From Candidatus Izemoplasma sp. (GTDB lineage Bacteria; Bacillota_I; Bacilli_A; Izemoplasmatales; Izemoplasmataceae): DNA of 8,183 nt. Below the pieces are notes generated by a model. The model worked only from the letters and a program-made list of their open reading frames with translations, made no database searches and was not told where the DNA came from. Made by a program: the position numbers and the translations under genes. Position 1 is the first letter of the stretch, and every line of letters begins with the position of its first letter. The stretch is taken from NCBI GenBank assembly GCA_021736285.1, contig JAIPGE010000055.1, positions 1-8,183 on the forward strand, written 5' to 3'. Shown piece after piece: positions 1-6,228 of this stretch.

Positions 1-1
1 C

Positions 2-1090
2 TACGCCTTAAATGAAACATATAAATTATTAGAATTACCGGAACGTGCTAATCAAACAACATTACCTGATGTCTATATCGAAGACATGACAACTGAGTTT
101 AAACAAGGCAATCGATCCATTTTATCAAAGCGACTCCATGCATTGATACAAGACCGCCTTGATAAACAAGAACAAATTATTCTTTTATTGAATCGGCGTG
201 GCCATTCAACCTTTGTCATGTGTCGCAGTTGTGGTGAGGTCATCATGTGTCCAAACTGTGATATTTCTCTTACATACCACGAACAGAACAATCATTTAAA
301 GTGTCACTATTGTGGTTATGAAACTGCCAATCCGACAGTTTGTCCAGACTGTGGAAGTAAACACATTAGGTATATGGGAATTGGGACTGAAAAAGTTGAA
401 GAAATTGTGACTGATTTATTCCCACAGGCAACCATTGTTAGAATGGACCGAGATACGACAACACGCAAAAACAGTCATGAAAAGTTACTACATAAATTTG
501 AACACGAAGGCGATATTTTAATTGGCACACAAATGATTGCTAAAGGCTTGGATTATCCAAACGTGACATTAGTCGGTGTCTTAGCTGCAGATATGTCATT
601 ACATCTACCGGATTATAAAGCGATTGAAAAAACATTTCAACTATTGACACAGGTCAGTGGCCGAGCCGGACGTCATCAACTTCAAGGTGAAGTAGTTATT
701 CAAACCTATAACGAAGACCACTATGCAATTCGTTATGCTAAGCATCACGATTATCAAGGATTTTATAATGAGGAAATTGCTATTCGTTCACTGAGTGGAT
801 ATCGACCAATCAAACAATTGATTCAGATTATTGTGTCTGATCAAGATGTAAAAAAAGTGTTGAGGATAGGAACCCAGATTGTTTTAAAAATTCGCAAAGA
901 AGCAACAAATTCACCACAAGTGTTAGGACCAGTATTACCAAAAGTTGCACGAATTAACAACCGATATCGTGCTCAAATTATTATAAAATTTGATCAAGAA
1001 AAAAACATTCACACGGTATTACAAGATGTCTATGACGAGTATCATAACATGTGTGCAATAGCGATTGATCATCATCCCAATTTACTTTAG
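2..1090 (+). CDS. priA: Primosomal protein N' (PriA helicase), C-terminal half, 5'-truncated by the window edge
   Basis: This is the 3'-5' superfamily 2 DNA helicase that reloads the replisome at stalled forks. The frame is open from base 2 and continues upstream of the window. 362 residues remain of a family usually 730-800 long, so the ATP-binding N-terminal motifs are missing here. Visible landmarks are an NRRG motif (residues 64-67 of the fragment) and eight zinc-binding cysteines arranged as four CxxC pairs starting at base 221. Further on come the GTEKVEE segment, helicase motif V (IGTQMIAKGLDYPNVTLVG) and motif VI (QVSGRAGR). All eight cysteines are present, so the zinc domain looks intact. 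An internal ATG at base 86 is not the start, because conserved PriA sequence precedes it. Its TAG stop overlaps the ribosome site of fmt, which suggests coupled expression. The family call is very secure. Confidence 0.97.
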   Translation, partial: YALNETYKLLELPERANQTTLPDVYIEDMTTEFKQGNRSILSKRLHALIQDRLDKQEQIILLLNRRGHSTFVMCRSCGEVIMCPNCDISLTYHEQNNHLKCHYCGYETANPTVCPDCGSKHIRYMGIGTEKVEEIVTDLFPQATIVRMDRDTTTRKNSHEKLLHKFEHEGDILIGTQMIAKGLDYPNVTLVGVLAADMSLHLPDYKAIEKTFQLLTQVSGRAGRHQLQGEVVIQTYNEDHYAIRYAKHHDYQGFYNEEIAIRSLSGYRPIKQLIQIIVSDQDVKKVLRIGTQIVLKIRKEATNSPQVLGPVLPKVARINNRYRAQIIIKFDQEKNIHTVLQDVYDEYHNMCAIAIDHHPNLL

Positions 1091-1102
1091 GAGGGCGATA
1101 AA

Positions 1103-2047
1103 ATGAAAATAGTTTTTATGGGAACCCCAGATTTTGCAGTTCCAATTTTAGAAGCAATTAATGAACACTATGGCGTTGATTTGGTTGTAACTCAACCAGA
1201 TAAACGGGTTGGAAGAAACCAATCATTACAAAAACCACCTGTCAAAGAGATAGCAGAAAAACATAGTATCCCTGTTTTTCAGCCACGTAATATCAAGACG
1301 AATTATGATACGATTGTTAATTTAAGACCGACACTAATTATTACCGCAGCTTATGGCCAAATTATACCACGTGAGGTATTATTTGCGCCGCCACTTGGTG
1401 CGATTAATGTTCATGGTAGCTTGTTACCAAAACTTCGCGGGGGTGCACCGATACAACGCGCCATTATGAGAAACCATCATAAAACCGGTGTAACGATAAT
1501 GTATATGGCAATGGCGATGGATAGTGGCGATATCATTGCACAGCGTAGCATATCAATTAAAGATAAGGACACAACAGGTGATTTGTTTAATAAATTAAGT
1601 ATCTTAGGGCGAGATCTGTTACTAGATACACTCCCAAGTATCATCGATGGGACTGCAAATCGGATTAAACAAGATGAAGACAAAGTCACATTTGCTTATA
1701 ATTTAAAGAAGTATGAAGAACGTCTTGATCTGAGTCGGTCAAAGACATTAATTGATTGTCAATTACGTGCATTTTTACCTGAACCAGGGTGTTATGTGAT
1801 GGTTGACAACAAACGACTTAAAATCTACCAAATGCGTATTACTGAAGCACCACTTGATCCATCTCATCAAGACCTTGATAACGGGACTGTTGTTGCTATT
1901 GAAAAACGGTATTTTAGAATAAAGGTAAAAGATGGGTATCTTGATGTTTATGAAGTACAACTTGAAGGAAAGAAAAAAATGCCAACAATTCAATTTTTAA
2001 ACGGGGCAGGTCGAAAACTAATTGCCTTAAGAAAAGTGTTTCATTAA
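1103..2047 (+). CDS. fmt: Methionyl-tRNA formyltransferase
   Basis: The enzyme transfers a formyl group from 10-formyltetrahydrofolate to Met-tRNA(fMet) to make the initiator tRNA. At 314 residues it is full length for the family. The N-terminal Rossmann-like domain starts with MKIVFMGTPDFAVP. The catalytic Asn-His-Asp set is visible as N102, H104 (in NVHGSLLPKLRGGAP) and D140 (in MAMDSGDII). The C-terminal tRNA-binding domain spans roughly residues 200-310. The ATG has a strong site (AGGAGGG) that begins within the priA stop codon. In Bacillus-type genomes def (peptide deformylase) lies between priA and fmt; here fmt follows priA directly with a 12-nt gap. No terminator follows, and a promoter for the next genes sits at its 3' end. 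The substrate assignment is by family. Confidence 0.97.
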   Translation: MKIVFMGTPDFAVPILEAINEHYGVDLVVTQPDKRVGRNQSLQKPPVKEIAEKHSIPVFQPRNIKTNYDTIVNLRPTLIITAAYGQIIPREVLFAPPLGAINVHGSLLPKLRGGAPIQRAIMRNHHKTGVTIMYMAMAMDSGDIIAQRSISIKDKDTTGDLFNKLSILGRDLLLDTLPSIIDGTANRIKQDEDKVTFAYNLKKYEERLDLSRSKTLIDCQLRAFLPEPGCYVMVDNKRLKIYQMRITEAPLDPSHQDLDNGTVVAIEKRYFRIKVKDGYLDVYEVQLEGKKKMPTIQFLNGAGRKLIALRKVFH

Positions 2048-2057
2048 GCAATTTCTA

Positions 2058-2066
2058 TGATATAAT
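2058..2066 (+). promoter_or_regulatory. Extended -10 promoter upstream of the pgpA-like gene
   Basis: TGATATAAT is a perfect extended -10 element (TGn followed by TATAAT at 2061-2066), 29 nt before the next start codon. Only a weak -35 is present at 17-nt spacing (GTTTCA, 2038-2043, three of six matches to TTGACA). Extended -10 promoters tolerate weak -35 elements. It would give the pgpA-HD-metK-lemA genes transcription independent of priA-fmt. Predicted from sequence only. Confidence 0.6.
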
Positions 2067-2094
2067 AGAATTACAATATTGCTAGGAGGTCATT

Positions 2095-2652
2095 ATGAAA
2101 GAACGCTCACTTTATTCACGTGAAGAAATGTTGAACATGAACATTGCAACTTTGAATGAACGAACAGTTACGGTTGATGAAATTGCTAAGATTGCATTTC
2201 GTCAACAATCGAAATGGTCAAGCAAAATATCAATGAATGACTGTATGGAATCTGTTCAAAAGATTTTAAGTTTACGTGATACATTTCATATCTTACAACT
2301 CGGTGCTGAAATCGATCGTTTAACTGATGAAGGTGCTTTTAAAGGGCCAATTTTAAACATCTTAAAAACGGATTTAGGGATGTTTGGTATTGACGAATTA
2401 TTTGGGCTTGAACTTGCCGGATTGTATGGTACAATTGGAAAGACAAACTTTGGGGATATTGATGTCAATAAACCACTTGTTGTTGATCGTTTGAATAGTG
2501 ATGGCAAAAAACCAAATGGCTTATGCCATACCTTTTTAGATGATATTGTTGGCGCAATTGCGGCCGCAGCGAGTACGCGTGTCGCACAAATTACAAACGA
2601 AAAAGAAGCACAAAAAGATCCAAGTATTGAGGAAATAAAACTCGATATTTAA
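2095..2652 (+). CDS. PgpA/YutG-family phosphatidylglycerophosphatase A
   Basis: The 185-residue protein resembles the soluble Firmicute branch of the PgpA family (Bacillus YutG). Members are assigned to dephosphorylating phosphatidylglycerophosphate to phosphatidylglycerol in membrane lipid synthesis. Recognisable segments include AEIDRLTDEG, the GMFGIDELFGLELAGLYGTIG stretch, TNFGDIDVNKP, and the hallmark HTFLDDIVGAIAAAAS at residues 145-160. The acidic pair D149-D150 corresponds to the conserved acidic centre of the family. No long membrane helices are evident, unlike the E. coli PgpA. The ATG is preceded by AGGAGGT at good spacing and by the extended -10 promoter. Family assignment is from remembered motif similarity. 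The lipid phosphatase activity is family inference and has not been demonstrated for this protein. Confidence 0.82.
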   Translation: MKERSLYSREEMLNMNIATLNERTVTVDEIAKIAFRQQSKWSSKISMNDCMESVQKILSLRDTFHILQLGAEIDRLTDEGAFKGPILNILKTDLGMFGIDELFGLELAGLYGTIGKTNFGDIDVNKPLVVDRLNSDGKKPNGLCHTFLDDIVGAIAAAASTRVAQITNEKEAQKDPSIEEIKLDI

Positions 2653-2657
2653 TAACT

Positions 2658-2665
2658 GGGGGTGA
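2658..2665 (+). promoter_or_regulatory. Ribosome binding site that decides the start of the HD-GYP-like gene
   Basis: GGGGGTGA matches the extended Shine-Dalgarno GGAGGTGA at all but one position and lies 5 nt before the ATG at 2671. An upstream in-frame GTG at 2662 lies inside this site and is therefore not the likely start. Confidence 0.75.
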
Positions 2666-2670
2666 CCCGC

Positions 2671-4287
2671 ATGGCGAAACCAAATAAGCGCTTAGATGAT
2701 TTTTTCACATCAGAAAAGAGAGACGAACCTGAAGAATTGAAAAAATATTATGAAAAGCTAAATGAGGGTGTCGACCCAAATAAACAAACGTTTATTGATA
2801 AGCTTGCTAATTTCTTTAAAAACATTGTTCAAAAAGCGGGTATTTATTATCAAGATAGAAAACCGAAAGAAAAAGAAACATCAACATTCCGACGAAGATT
2901 ACGTGTGTATTATCGGTGGTTTATACGGAAATTTGCCGAGCGTTTTAATTTTGAAGCGGGTGTTGATATTTTGGATGATACCAGTGTACTTTATCGACGT
3001 AACCGCGTTAATAAAAATATTTTATGGGTCATCAATATTGTGTTCATTATTTTTACATTTATTGGTAACCAAAATCCAAACTATGTTGTTATTGCTGGGT
3101 TTGGGGTAATAATGCTTGCAATTAACACTACATTAAAGCGCATCATTAATGAAGAACCCCGTACGCTTATTAAACAACAAATGGCTATGTATATCGGAAG
3201 TATTTATATTTTGTTAGCGAGTTTTGGTGTCTACATCAAACTCCGCGTGAGTGCTGGTAACATTAATATTATTAATCTAATTAACGACAGCACAATTACG
3301 GATGTTGTATTGCATAACGAACTTTTGAGTTATATGACTGATATGTCGATTGCTCAAGCTGGCTATATATTAATATATTTCAGTTTGCTCGTTATTGCCC
3401 TTTATCAAGATGCAACATTACTAAAAATATTGTTTAAATGGGTCTTTGTATTAATGTTTGTGATACATATCTTTATTATGTACCCCCTATATAATTATTC
3501 AAGTGATATTGTGACATTGTACAATTATCTATTTGTGACCAATACCAATGTAACAATTGATATTTTGTTAAGAACCTTGGTCCTCGTGGTATTTTATATT
3601 GCCCTATATTCAAGTGTTTCAATTGGACAAATGATGAACAATAAACGAAAAGAAGAATTGATTAAACGTCGTGGGATGGAACGTGACTTTAAGGCGGTTG
3701 TTGGTGATGTATTTGATGTCATTAATGTGTTTAATTCTCATACAATTAATCAAAATAGAGAAGATGTTCATCGTGTCGCTGAACTTGCCTCGCGTCTCGG
3801 TCGCGTATTGGGCTTAAGCAATCATGTTTGTAGTGAAATCTATGACTACTCGGTGATTCATATTGATCGTTTAAAAGACTTGAATATCTTAGAGTATGAA
3901 GATAAAGACACCTTAACAGAAAAAGATTATACTAAAATTAGAGAGAAAACGATTTTGGGAAGTGTTATTATCAAGCGCCTTCAGTTAAATCAAAAGAGCG
4001 AAGACATTGTTAGAGCCCATTTTGAAAAGACAGTTGATCCATCGTTTACTGAAAAAATGAAACGTGTTCAACGCTCGCAAGAAGGACAAATCATTTTGAT
4101 TGCTGAAATGTATGAAATTATGCGCCAAGATCGTAACTATAAAAATGAATTAAAACATAAACGGGCCATTGACTTATTACAACTTGAGTTTAAAGAGTAT
4201 GTTGAACCGTATATTCTTGATCGTTTTTTACGGTATCAAATGGATTTTGAAAAAGTTTATGATAATTTTAAATATCAAGAGGAGTGA
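2671..4287 (+). CDS. Six-helix membrane protein with a degenerate HD-GYP-like cytoplasmic domain
   Basis: The 538-residue protein has three parts. Residues 1-110 are a charged, basic, presumably cytoplasmic region. Six hydrophobic segments follow at about 117-132, 138-154, 171-189, 231-245, 254-273 and 297-318. The cytoplasmic tail from about 350 to 530 can be laid on the HD-GYP phosphodiesterase pattern. There RVAELASRLGRVLGL matches the HSxRVA helix, LTEKDY...G matches the LTxxE helix, HFEK stands for HHER, and GQIILIAEMYEIMRQDRNYK matches the ARIIxIADxYDAMxxDRPYR segment. Most metal ligands are changed: first His to D365, HD to H397-I398, the next His to T427, HH to H450-F451, the late Asp to E479, and the GYP loop is absent. 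It is therefore probably a non-catalytic sensor or scaffold; ligand unknown. Its TGA stop sits in the metK ribosome site, so the two are likely translated together. The fold is inferred by motif alignment by eye. Confidence 0.7.
   Translation: MAKPNKRLDDFFTSEKRDEPEELKKYYEKLNEGVDPNKQTFIDKLANFFKNIVQKAGIYYQDRKPKEKETSTFRRRLRVYYRWFIRKFAERFNFEAGVDILDDTSVLYRRNRVNKNILWVINIVFIIFTFIGNQNPNYVVIAGFGVIMLAINTTLKRIINEEPRTLIKQQMAMYIGSIYILLASFGVYIKLRVSAGNINIINLINDSTITDVVLHNELLSYMTDMSIAQAGYILIYFSLLVIALYQDATLLKILFKWVFVLMFVIHIFIMYPLYNYSSDIVTLYNYLFVTNTNVTIDILLRTLVLVVFYIALYSSVSIGQMMNNKRKEELIKRRGMERDFKAVVGDVFDVINVFNSHTINQNREDVHRVAELASRLGRVLGLSNHVCSEIYDYSVIHIDRLKDLNILEYEDKDTLTEKDYTKIREKTILGSVIIKRLQLNQKSEDIVRAHFEKTVDPSFTEKMKRVQRSQEGQIILIAEMYEIMRQDRNYKNELKHKRAIDLLQLEFKEYVEPYILDRFLRYQMDFEKVYDNFKYQEE
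4280..4284 (+). promoter_or_regulatory. Ribosome binding site of metK, deciding its start
   Basis: AGGAG lies 8 nt before the ATG at 4293. The in-frame GTG at 4284 uses the last base of this site, so it is not the start. The product then begins MNRFFTSESVTEGHPDK, the normal N-terminus of the family. Confidence 0.8.
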
Positions 4288-4292
4288 ATAAC

Positions 4293-5456
4293 ATGAATCG
4301 ATTTTTCACATCAGAAAGCGTAACAGAAGGGCACCCAGATAAAATTTGTGATCAAATTAGTGATGCCATTCTTGATGCAATATTAGAAAAAGATAACAAC
4401 GCACGTGTTGCCGTTGAGACAAGCGTCACCACCGGACTCGTTTTAATCGCAGGTGAAGTCACAACGACAACTTATATTGATATCCAAAAACTTGTTCGCG
4501 AAACGGTTAAAGACATCGGTTATGACCGCGGTAAATACGGCTTTGATGCTGAGAATTTAGCTGTGCTTGTTGCGATTGATGAACAATCAACCGATATTGC
4601 ACAAGGTGTAAACGAAGGTGAAGGCGACTTCAAAGAACAGGGTGCTGGTGACCAAGGAATTATGTTTGGATACGCAACTAACGAAACAACCAACTACATG
4701 CCAATCACGATTGATTTGGCACATAAATTAGCGCGTCGTTTGAGTTATGTACGTAAAAGTGGATTATTAAAATATTTACGACCAGATGGTAAAACACAAG
4801 TAACAATGGAATTTGATGGGAATGGCAAACCACTCCGTGTTGAAGCAATTGTATTATCCACTCAACATAGTCGAACCGTATCACAAGAAACATTGAAACA
4901 AGATATAAGAAAACATGTTATTGACAACATTATAAAACCAAAATGGATTGATGATCAAACGAAGATTTTTATTAATCCAACTGGTAAATTTGTTATTGGT
5001 GGTCCTCAAGGAGATGCTGGTTTAACTGGCCGTAAAATCATTGTCGATACATATGGTGGTGTGGCCCGTCACGGTGGCGGGGCATTTAGTGGTAAAGATC
5101 CTTCTAAAGTTGACCGAAGTGCAGCTTATGCAGCACGTTATGTTGCTAAAAATGTTGTTGCCGCTGGGCTTGCAGACAGATGTGAAATTCAATTGTCTTA
5201 TGCAATTGGAGTCAGTCACCCAATGAGTATTTTTGTTGAAACATTTAATACTGGAAATATTACTGATGACAAAATTGTAAAAGCGATTAGAGAAACATTT
5301 GATTTATCACCTAAAGGTATTATCGACACACTTGATTTAAGACGTCCGATATACCGTCAGATATCTGCATATGGACATTTTGGTCGCGACGATTTAGATT
5401 TGCCATGGGAAAAACTTGATCAAGTAGACACCTTAAAAACTTATCTTAAGGAGTGA
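4293..5456 (+). CDS. metK: S-adenosylmethionine synthetase
   Basis: The enzyme makes S-adenosylmethionine from methionine and ATP, releasing phosphate and diphosphate; the family works as a tetramer. The 387 residues match the usual length of about 385-400. Signature sequences are FTSESVTEGHPDKICDQISDA near the N-terminus (H14 and D16 at the ATP/metal site), GAGDQGIMFGYA over the active site, GGPQGDAGLTGRKIIVDTYGG, and GGGAFSGKDPSKVDRSAAYAAR. The C-terminus ends YGHFGRDDLDLPWEKLD. All expected active-site segments are intact. In many Firmicutes metK has its own SAM riboswitch; here only 5 nt separate it from the upstream stop, so it cannot have a leader of its own and must be controlled with the operon. 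Function is very secure. Confidence 0.98.
   Translation: MNRFFTSESVTEGHPDKICDQISDAILDAILEKDNNARVAVETSVTTGLVLIAGEVTTTTYIDIQKLVRETVKDIGYDRGKYGFDAENLAVLVAIDEQSTDIAQGVNEGEGDFKEQGAGDQGIMFGYATNETTNYMPITIDLAHKLARRLSYVRKSGLLKYLRPDGKTQVTMEFDGNGKPLRVEAIVLSTQHSRTVSQETLKQDIRKHVIDNIIKPKWIDDQTKIFINPTGKFVIGGPQGDAGLTGRKIIVDTYGGVARHGGGAFSGKDPSKVDRSAAYAARYVAKNVVAAGLADRCEIQLSYAIGVSHPMSIFVETFNTGNITDDKIVKAIRETFDLSPKGIIDTLDLRRPIYRQISAYGHFGRDDLDLPWEKLDQVDTLKTYLKE
5448..5453 (+). promoter_or_regulatory. Ribosome binding site of the lemA-like gene, deciding its start
   Basis: AAGGAG inside the last codons of metK lies 8 nt before the ATG at 5462. A GTG at 5453 overlaps its last base and would leave no usable site, so the ATG is preferred. 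Confidence 0.75.
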
Positions 5457-5461
5457 TTAGT

Positions 5462-5938
5462 ATGACAATCTGGGATGGTTTGCTTCTCGCTGCTATTCTT
5501 ATCATCATTATTATTATAGGTTTTATCATTCGGAGACGTCTGTTAAATTTATGGATGGATGTTTCTGAATTTGAAGTACAATTTTATCGTCAAATTGAAC
5601 GAACGATGGAAGTATATTTGACTCACCAAAATCTATTTGATGATTCCGAGACCAAAACATCTTTTAAATTGTTAAAAAAATACCGAAGATATAAAGTTAG
5701 AAAATTATTCTTAAGACAACGCCAAGATATCTATAGTGCATTAAGAAATCTATACAGTTTTGTCGAAGACCATGATGACATGGCATTTAAACCACTTAAA
5801 AGTGCTTTTCGTTCATTACAAAAAACAAGACGTATATACAATTCAAAAGTATTGTTATATAATCAGCGGATTAATATCTTTCCAACACATTATCTTGCGA
5901 TAAAACTCGAACTAGAAGCTAAGGAATATTTTGGATAG
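5462..5938 (+). CDS. Small LemA-like single-pass membrane protein
   Basis: The 158-residue protein has one strongly hydrophobic N-terminal helix at residues 6-23, rich in isoleucine, followed by RRR at 24-26. The rest is charged, helical-looking and rich in Lys/Arg. The C-terminal stretch RIYNSKVLLYNQRINIFP (124-141) matches the LemA family hallmark (YNxxVxxYNxxIxxFP), and the protein ends shortly after it, as LemA proteins do. The N-terminal LemA signature with the RRxDLIPNL segment is not visible, so this is a divergent member at best. LemA proteins have no settled biochemical role. It follows metK by 5 nt and is the last gene of the run, with a terminator stem starting in its stop codon. 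I am confident that it is a real gene and moderately confident of the LemA relationship. Confidence 0.6.
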   Translation: MTIWDGLLLAAILIIIIIIGFIIRRRLLNLWMDVSEFEVQFYRQIERTMEVYLTHQNLFDDSETKTSFKLLKKYRRYKVRKLFLRQRQDIYSALRNLYSFVEDHDDMAFKPLKSAFRSLQKTRRIYNSKVLLYNQRINIFPTHYLAIKLELEAKEYFG

Positions 5939-5964
5939 AGCACCGTATTTTGGTGCTCTTTTTT
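5937..5964 (+). terminator. Intrinsic terminator of the priA-to-lemA-like run
   Basis: AGAGCACC (5937-5944) pairs perfectly over 8 bp with GGTGCTCT (5952-5959) around a 7-nt loop, and T residues run from 5959 to 5964. The stem begins within the stop codon of the preceding gene. This separates the housekeeping run from the glutamate mutase operon. Confidence 0.93.
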
Positions 5965-5995
5965 GATGTAAAAAACAATGAAAATATAAAATATA

Positions 5996-6010
5996 TAAAA
6001 GCGCTTACAA
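5996..6010 (+). promoter_or_regulatory. CcpA cre-like operator
   Basis: TAAAAGCGCTTACAA, read on the other strand as TTGTAAGCGCTTTTA, fits the cre consensus WTGWAARCGYWWWCW with one mismatch (T for the late C). It contains the 8-bp palindrome AAGCGCTT. It is centred about 59 nt before the predicted transcription start of the glutamate mutase operon, just upstream of the -35. In the CcpA family, sites at such upstream positions can activate, while sites overlapping the promoter repress, so the sign of control is open. Another LacI-family regulator could use a similar operator. No regulator gene is in the window. Confidence 0.5.
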
Positions 6011-6027
6011 ATAATGTTGAAAAACCC

Positions 6028-6055
6028 TTGATTTCTATTCTAATCGATGTATAAT
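6028..6055 (+). promoter_or_regulatory. Sigma-A-type promoter of the glutamate mutase operon
   Basis: A TTGATT -35 (6028-6033, four of six matches) and a perfect TATAAT -10 (6050-6055) are separated by 16 nt. The start would be near 6062, giving a leader of about 190 nt before glmS. It is the only good promoter between the 5937-5964 terminator and glmS. The stretch between the terminator and the cre-like site (5965-5995) is AT-rich and shows nothing else. Confidence 0.7.
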
Positions 6056-6099
6056 AAGAAATGTGAATTAGACAACTAAGTTTCAGACTGAGGTCGAAA

Positions 6100-6186
6100 A
6101 TGATGGAAAAAAATTTTTACAACAACCAAAAAAGTTGTAAAATCTGTCGCCGTTTTTATACAAAAAACGACCTTTATTTCAATTAA
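6100..6186 (+). CDS. Candidate leader-encoded small protein (28 codons) with a CxxC motif
   Basis: An ATG at 6100 follows GAGGT (6090-6094) by 5 nt, a credible ribosome site, and opens 28 codons to the TAA at 6184-6186. The peptide starts MMEKNFYNN and contains SCKICRRFYTKND, that is a CxxC pair followed by two arginines. I do not recognise it. Its ribosome site overlaps the left arm of helix A and its last codons cover the left arm of the antiterminator. Translation would therefore affect the leader fold, as in leader-peptide attenuation. It may also be a chance reading frame. Confidence 0.35.
   Translation: MMEKNFYNNQKSCKICRRFYTKNDLYFN
6115..6142 (+). repeat. Inverted repeat (hairpin) in the glmS leader
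   Basis: TTTTACAAC (6115-6123) and GTTGTAAAA (6134-6142) form a perfect 9-bp stem with a 10-nt A-rich loop. No U-run follows, so it is not a terminator. Its left arm recurs as TTTTTACAA at 6114-6122 and 6224-6232, so the right arm could alternatively pair with 6225-6232, just upstream of the glmS ribosome site. Confidence 0.6.
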
Positions 6187-6194
6187 CTCAAAAT

Positions 6195-6228
6195 AAAGGA
6201 TGAAAGCTTATGAGCGATCATCCTTTTT
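6195..6228 (+). terminator. Leader terminator (attenuator) before glmS
   Basis: A perfect 9-bp stem (6195-6203 with 6218-6226) encloses a 14-nt loop that can add three more pairs (GCT 6206-6208 with AGC 6213-6215). TTTTT at 6224-6228 provides the U-run, although five of its bases or fewer lie outside the stem, so the tract is short. It lies after the promoter and 26 nt before the glmS start codon, the placement expected of an attenuator. Efficiency cannot be judged by eye. Confidence 0.6.

Larger units (their letters stand above)
6091..6228 (+). promoter_or_regulatory. Candidate attenuator/riboswitch-like leader with mutually exclusive helices
   Basis: Three perfect pairings compete. Helix A joins AGGTCG (6091-6096) to CGACCT (6168-6173) over a long range and encloses a hairpin at 6115-6142. 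Helix B joins CCTTTATTT (6171-6179) to AAATAAAGG (6191-6199), 9 bp. Helix C joins AAAGGATGA (6195-6203) to TCATCCTTT (6218-6226) and is followed by U residues. B shares 3 nt with A and 5 nt with C. B therefore acts as an antiterminator in form, and A would free C to terminate. A local hairpin, CGTTTTT/AAAAACG (6151-6169), competes with A. I do not recognise a known riboswitch class: there is no cobalamin box, T-box or SAM-type core. Pairings are seen directly; the switching role is inference. Confidence 0.55.

Noticed and set aside
86..88. ATG as the start of a separate 334-residue protein
   Set aside because: The frame is open to base 2 and the residues before it (LELPERANQTTLPDVYIED) are typical PriA, so the gene is only truncated by the window edge.
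2662..2670. GTG start giving a three-residue longer HD-GYP-like protein
   Set aside because: The GTG lies inside the GGGGGTGA ribosome site of the ATG at 2671. The same reasoning rejects GTG 4284 for metK and GTG 5453 for the LemA-like gene.
2762..3109. A 115-codon frame inside the HD-GYP-like gene
   Set aside because: It is out of frame within a gene with clear membrane and domain features, and its product has no recognisable features or ribosome site.
6115..6142. A further terminator at the 9-bp hairpin in the leader
   Set aside because: The stem is AT-rich and is followed by TCTGTCGCC, with no U-run.
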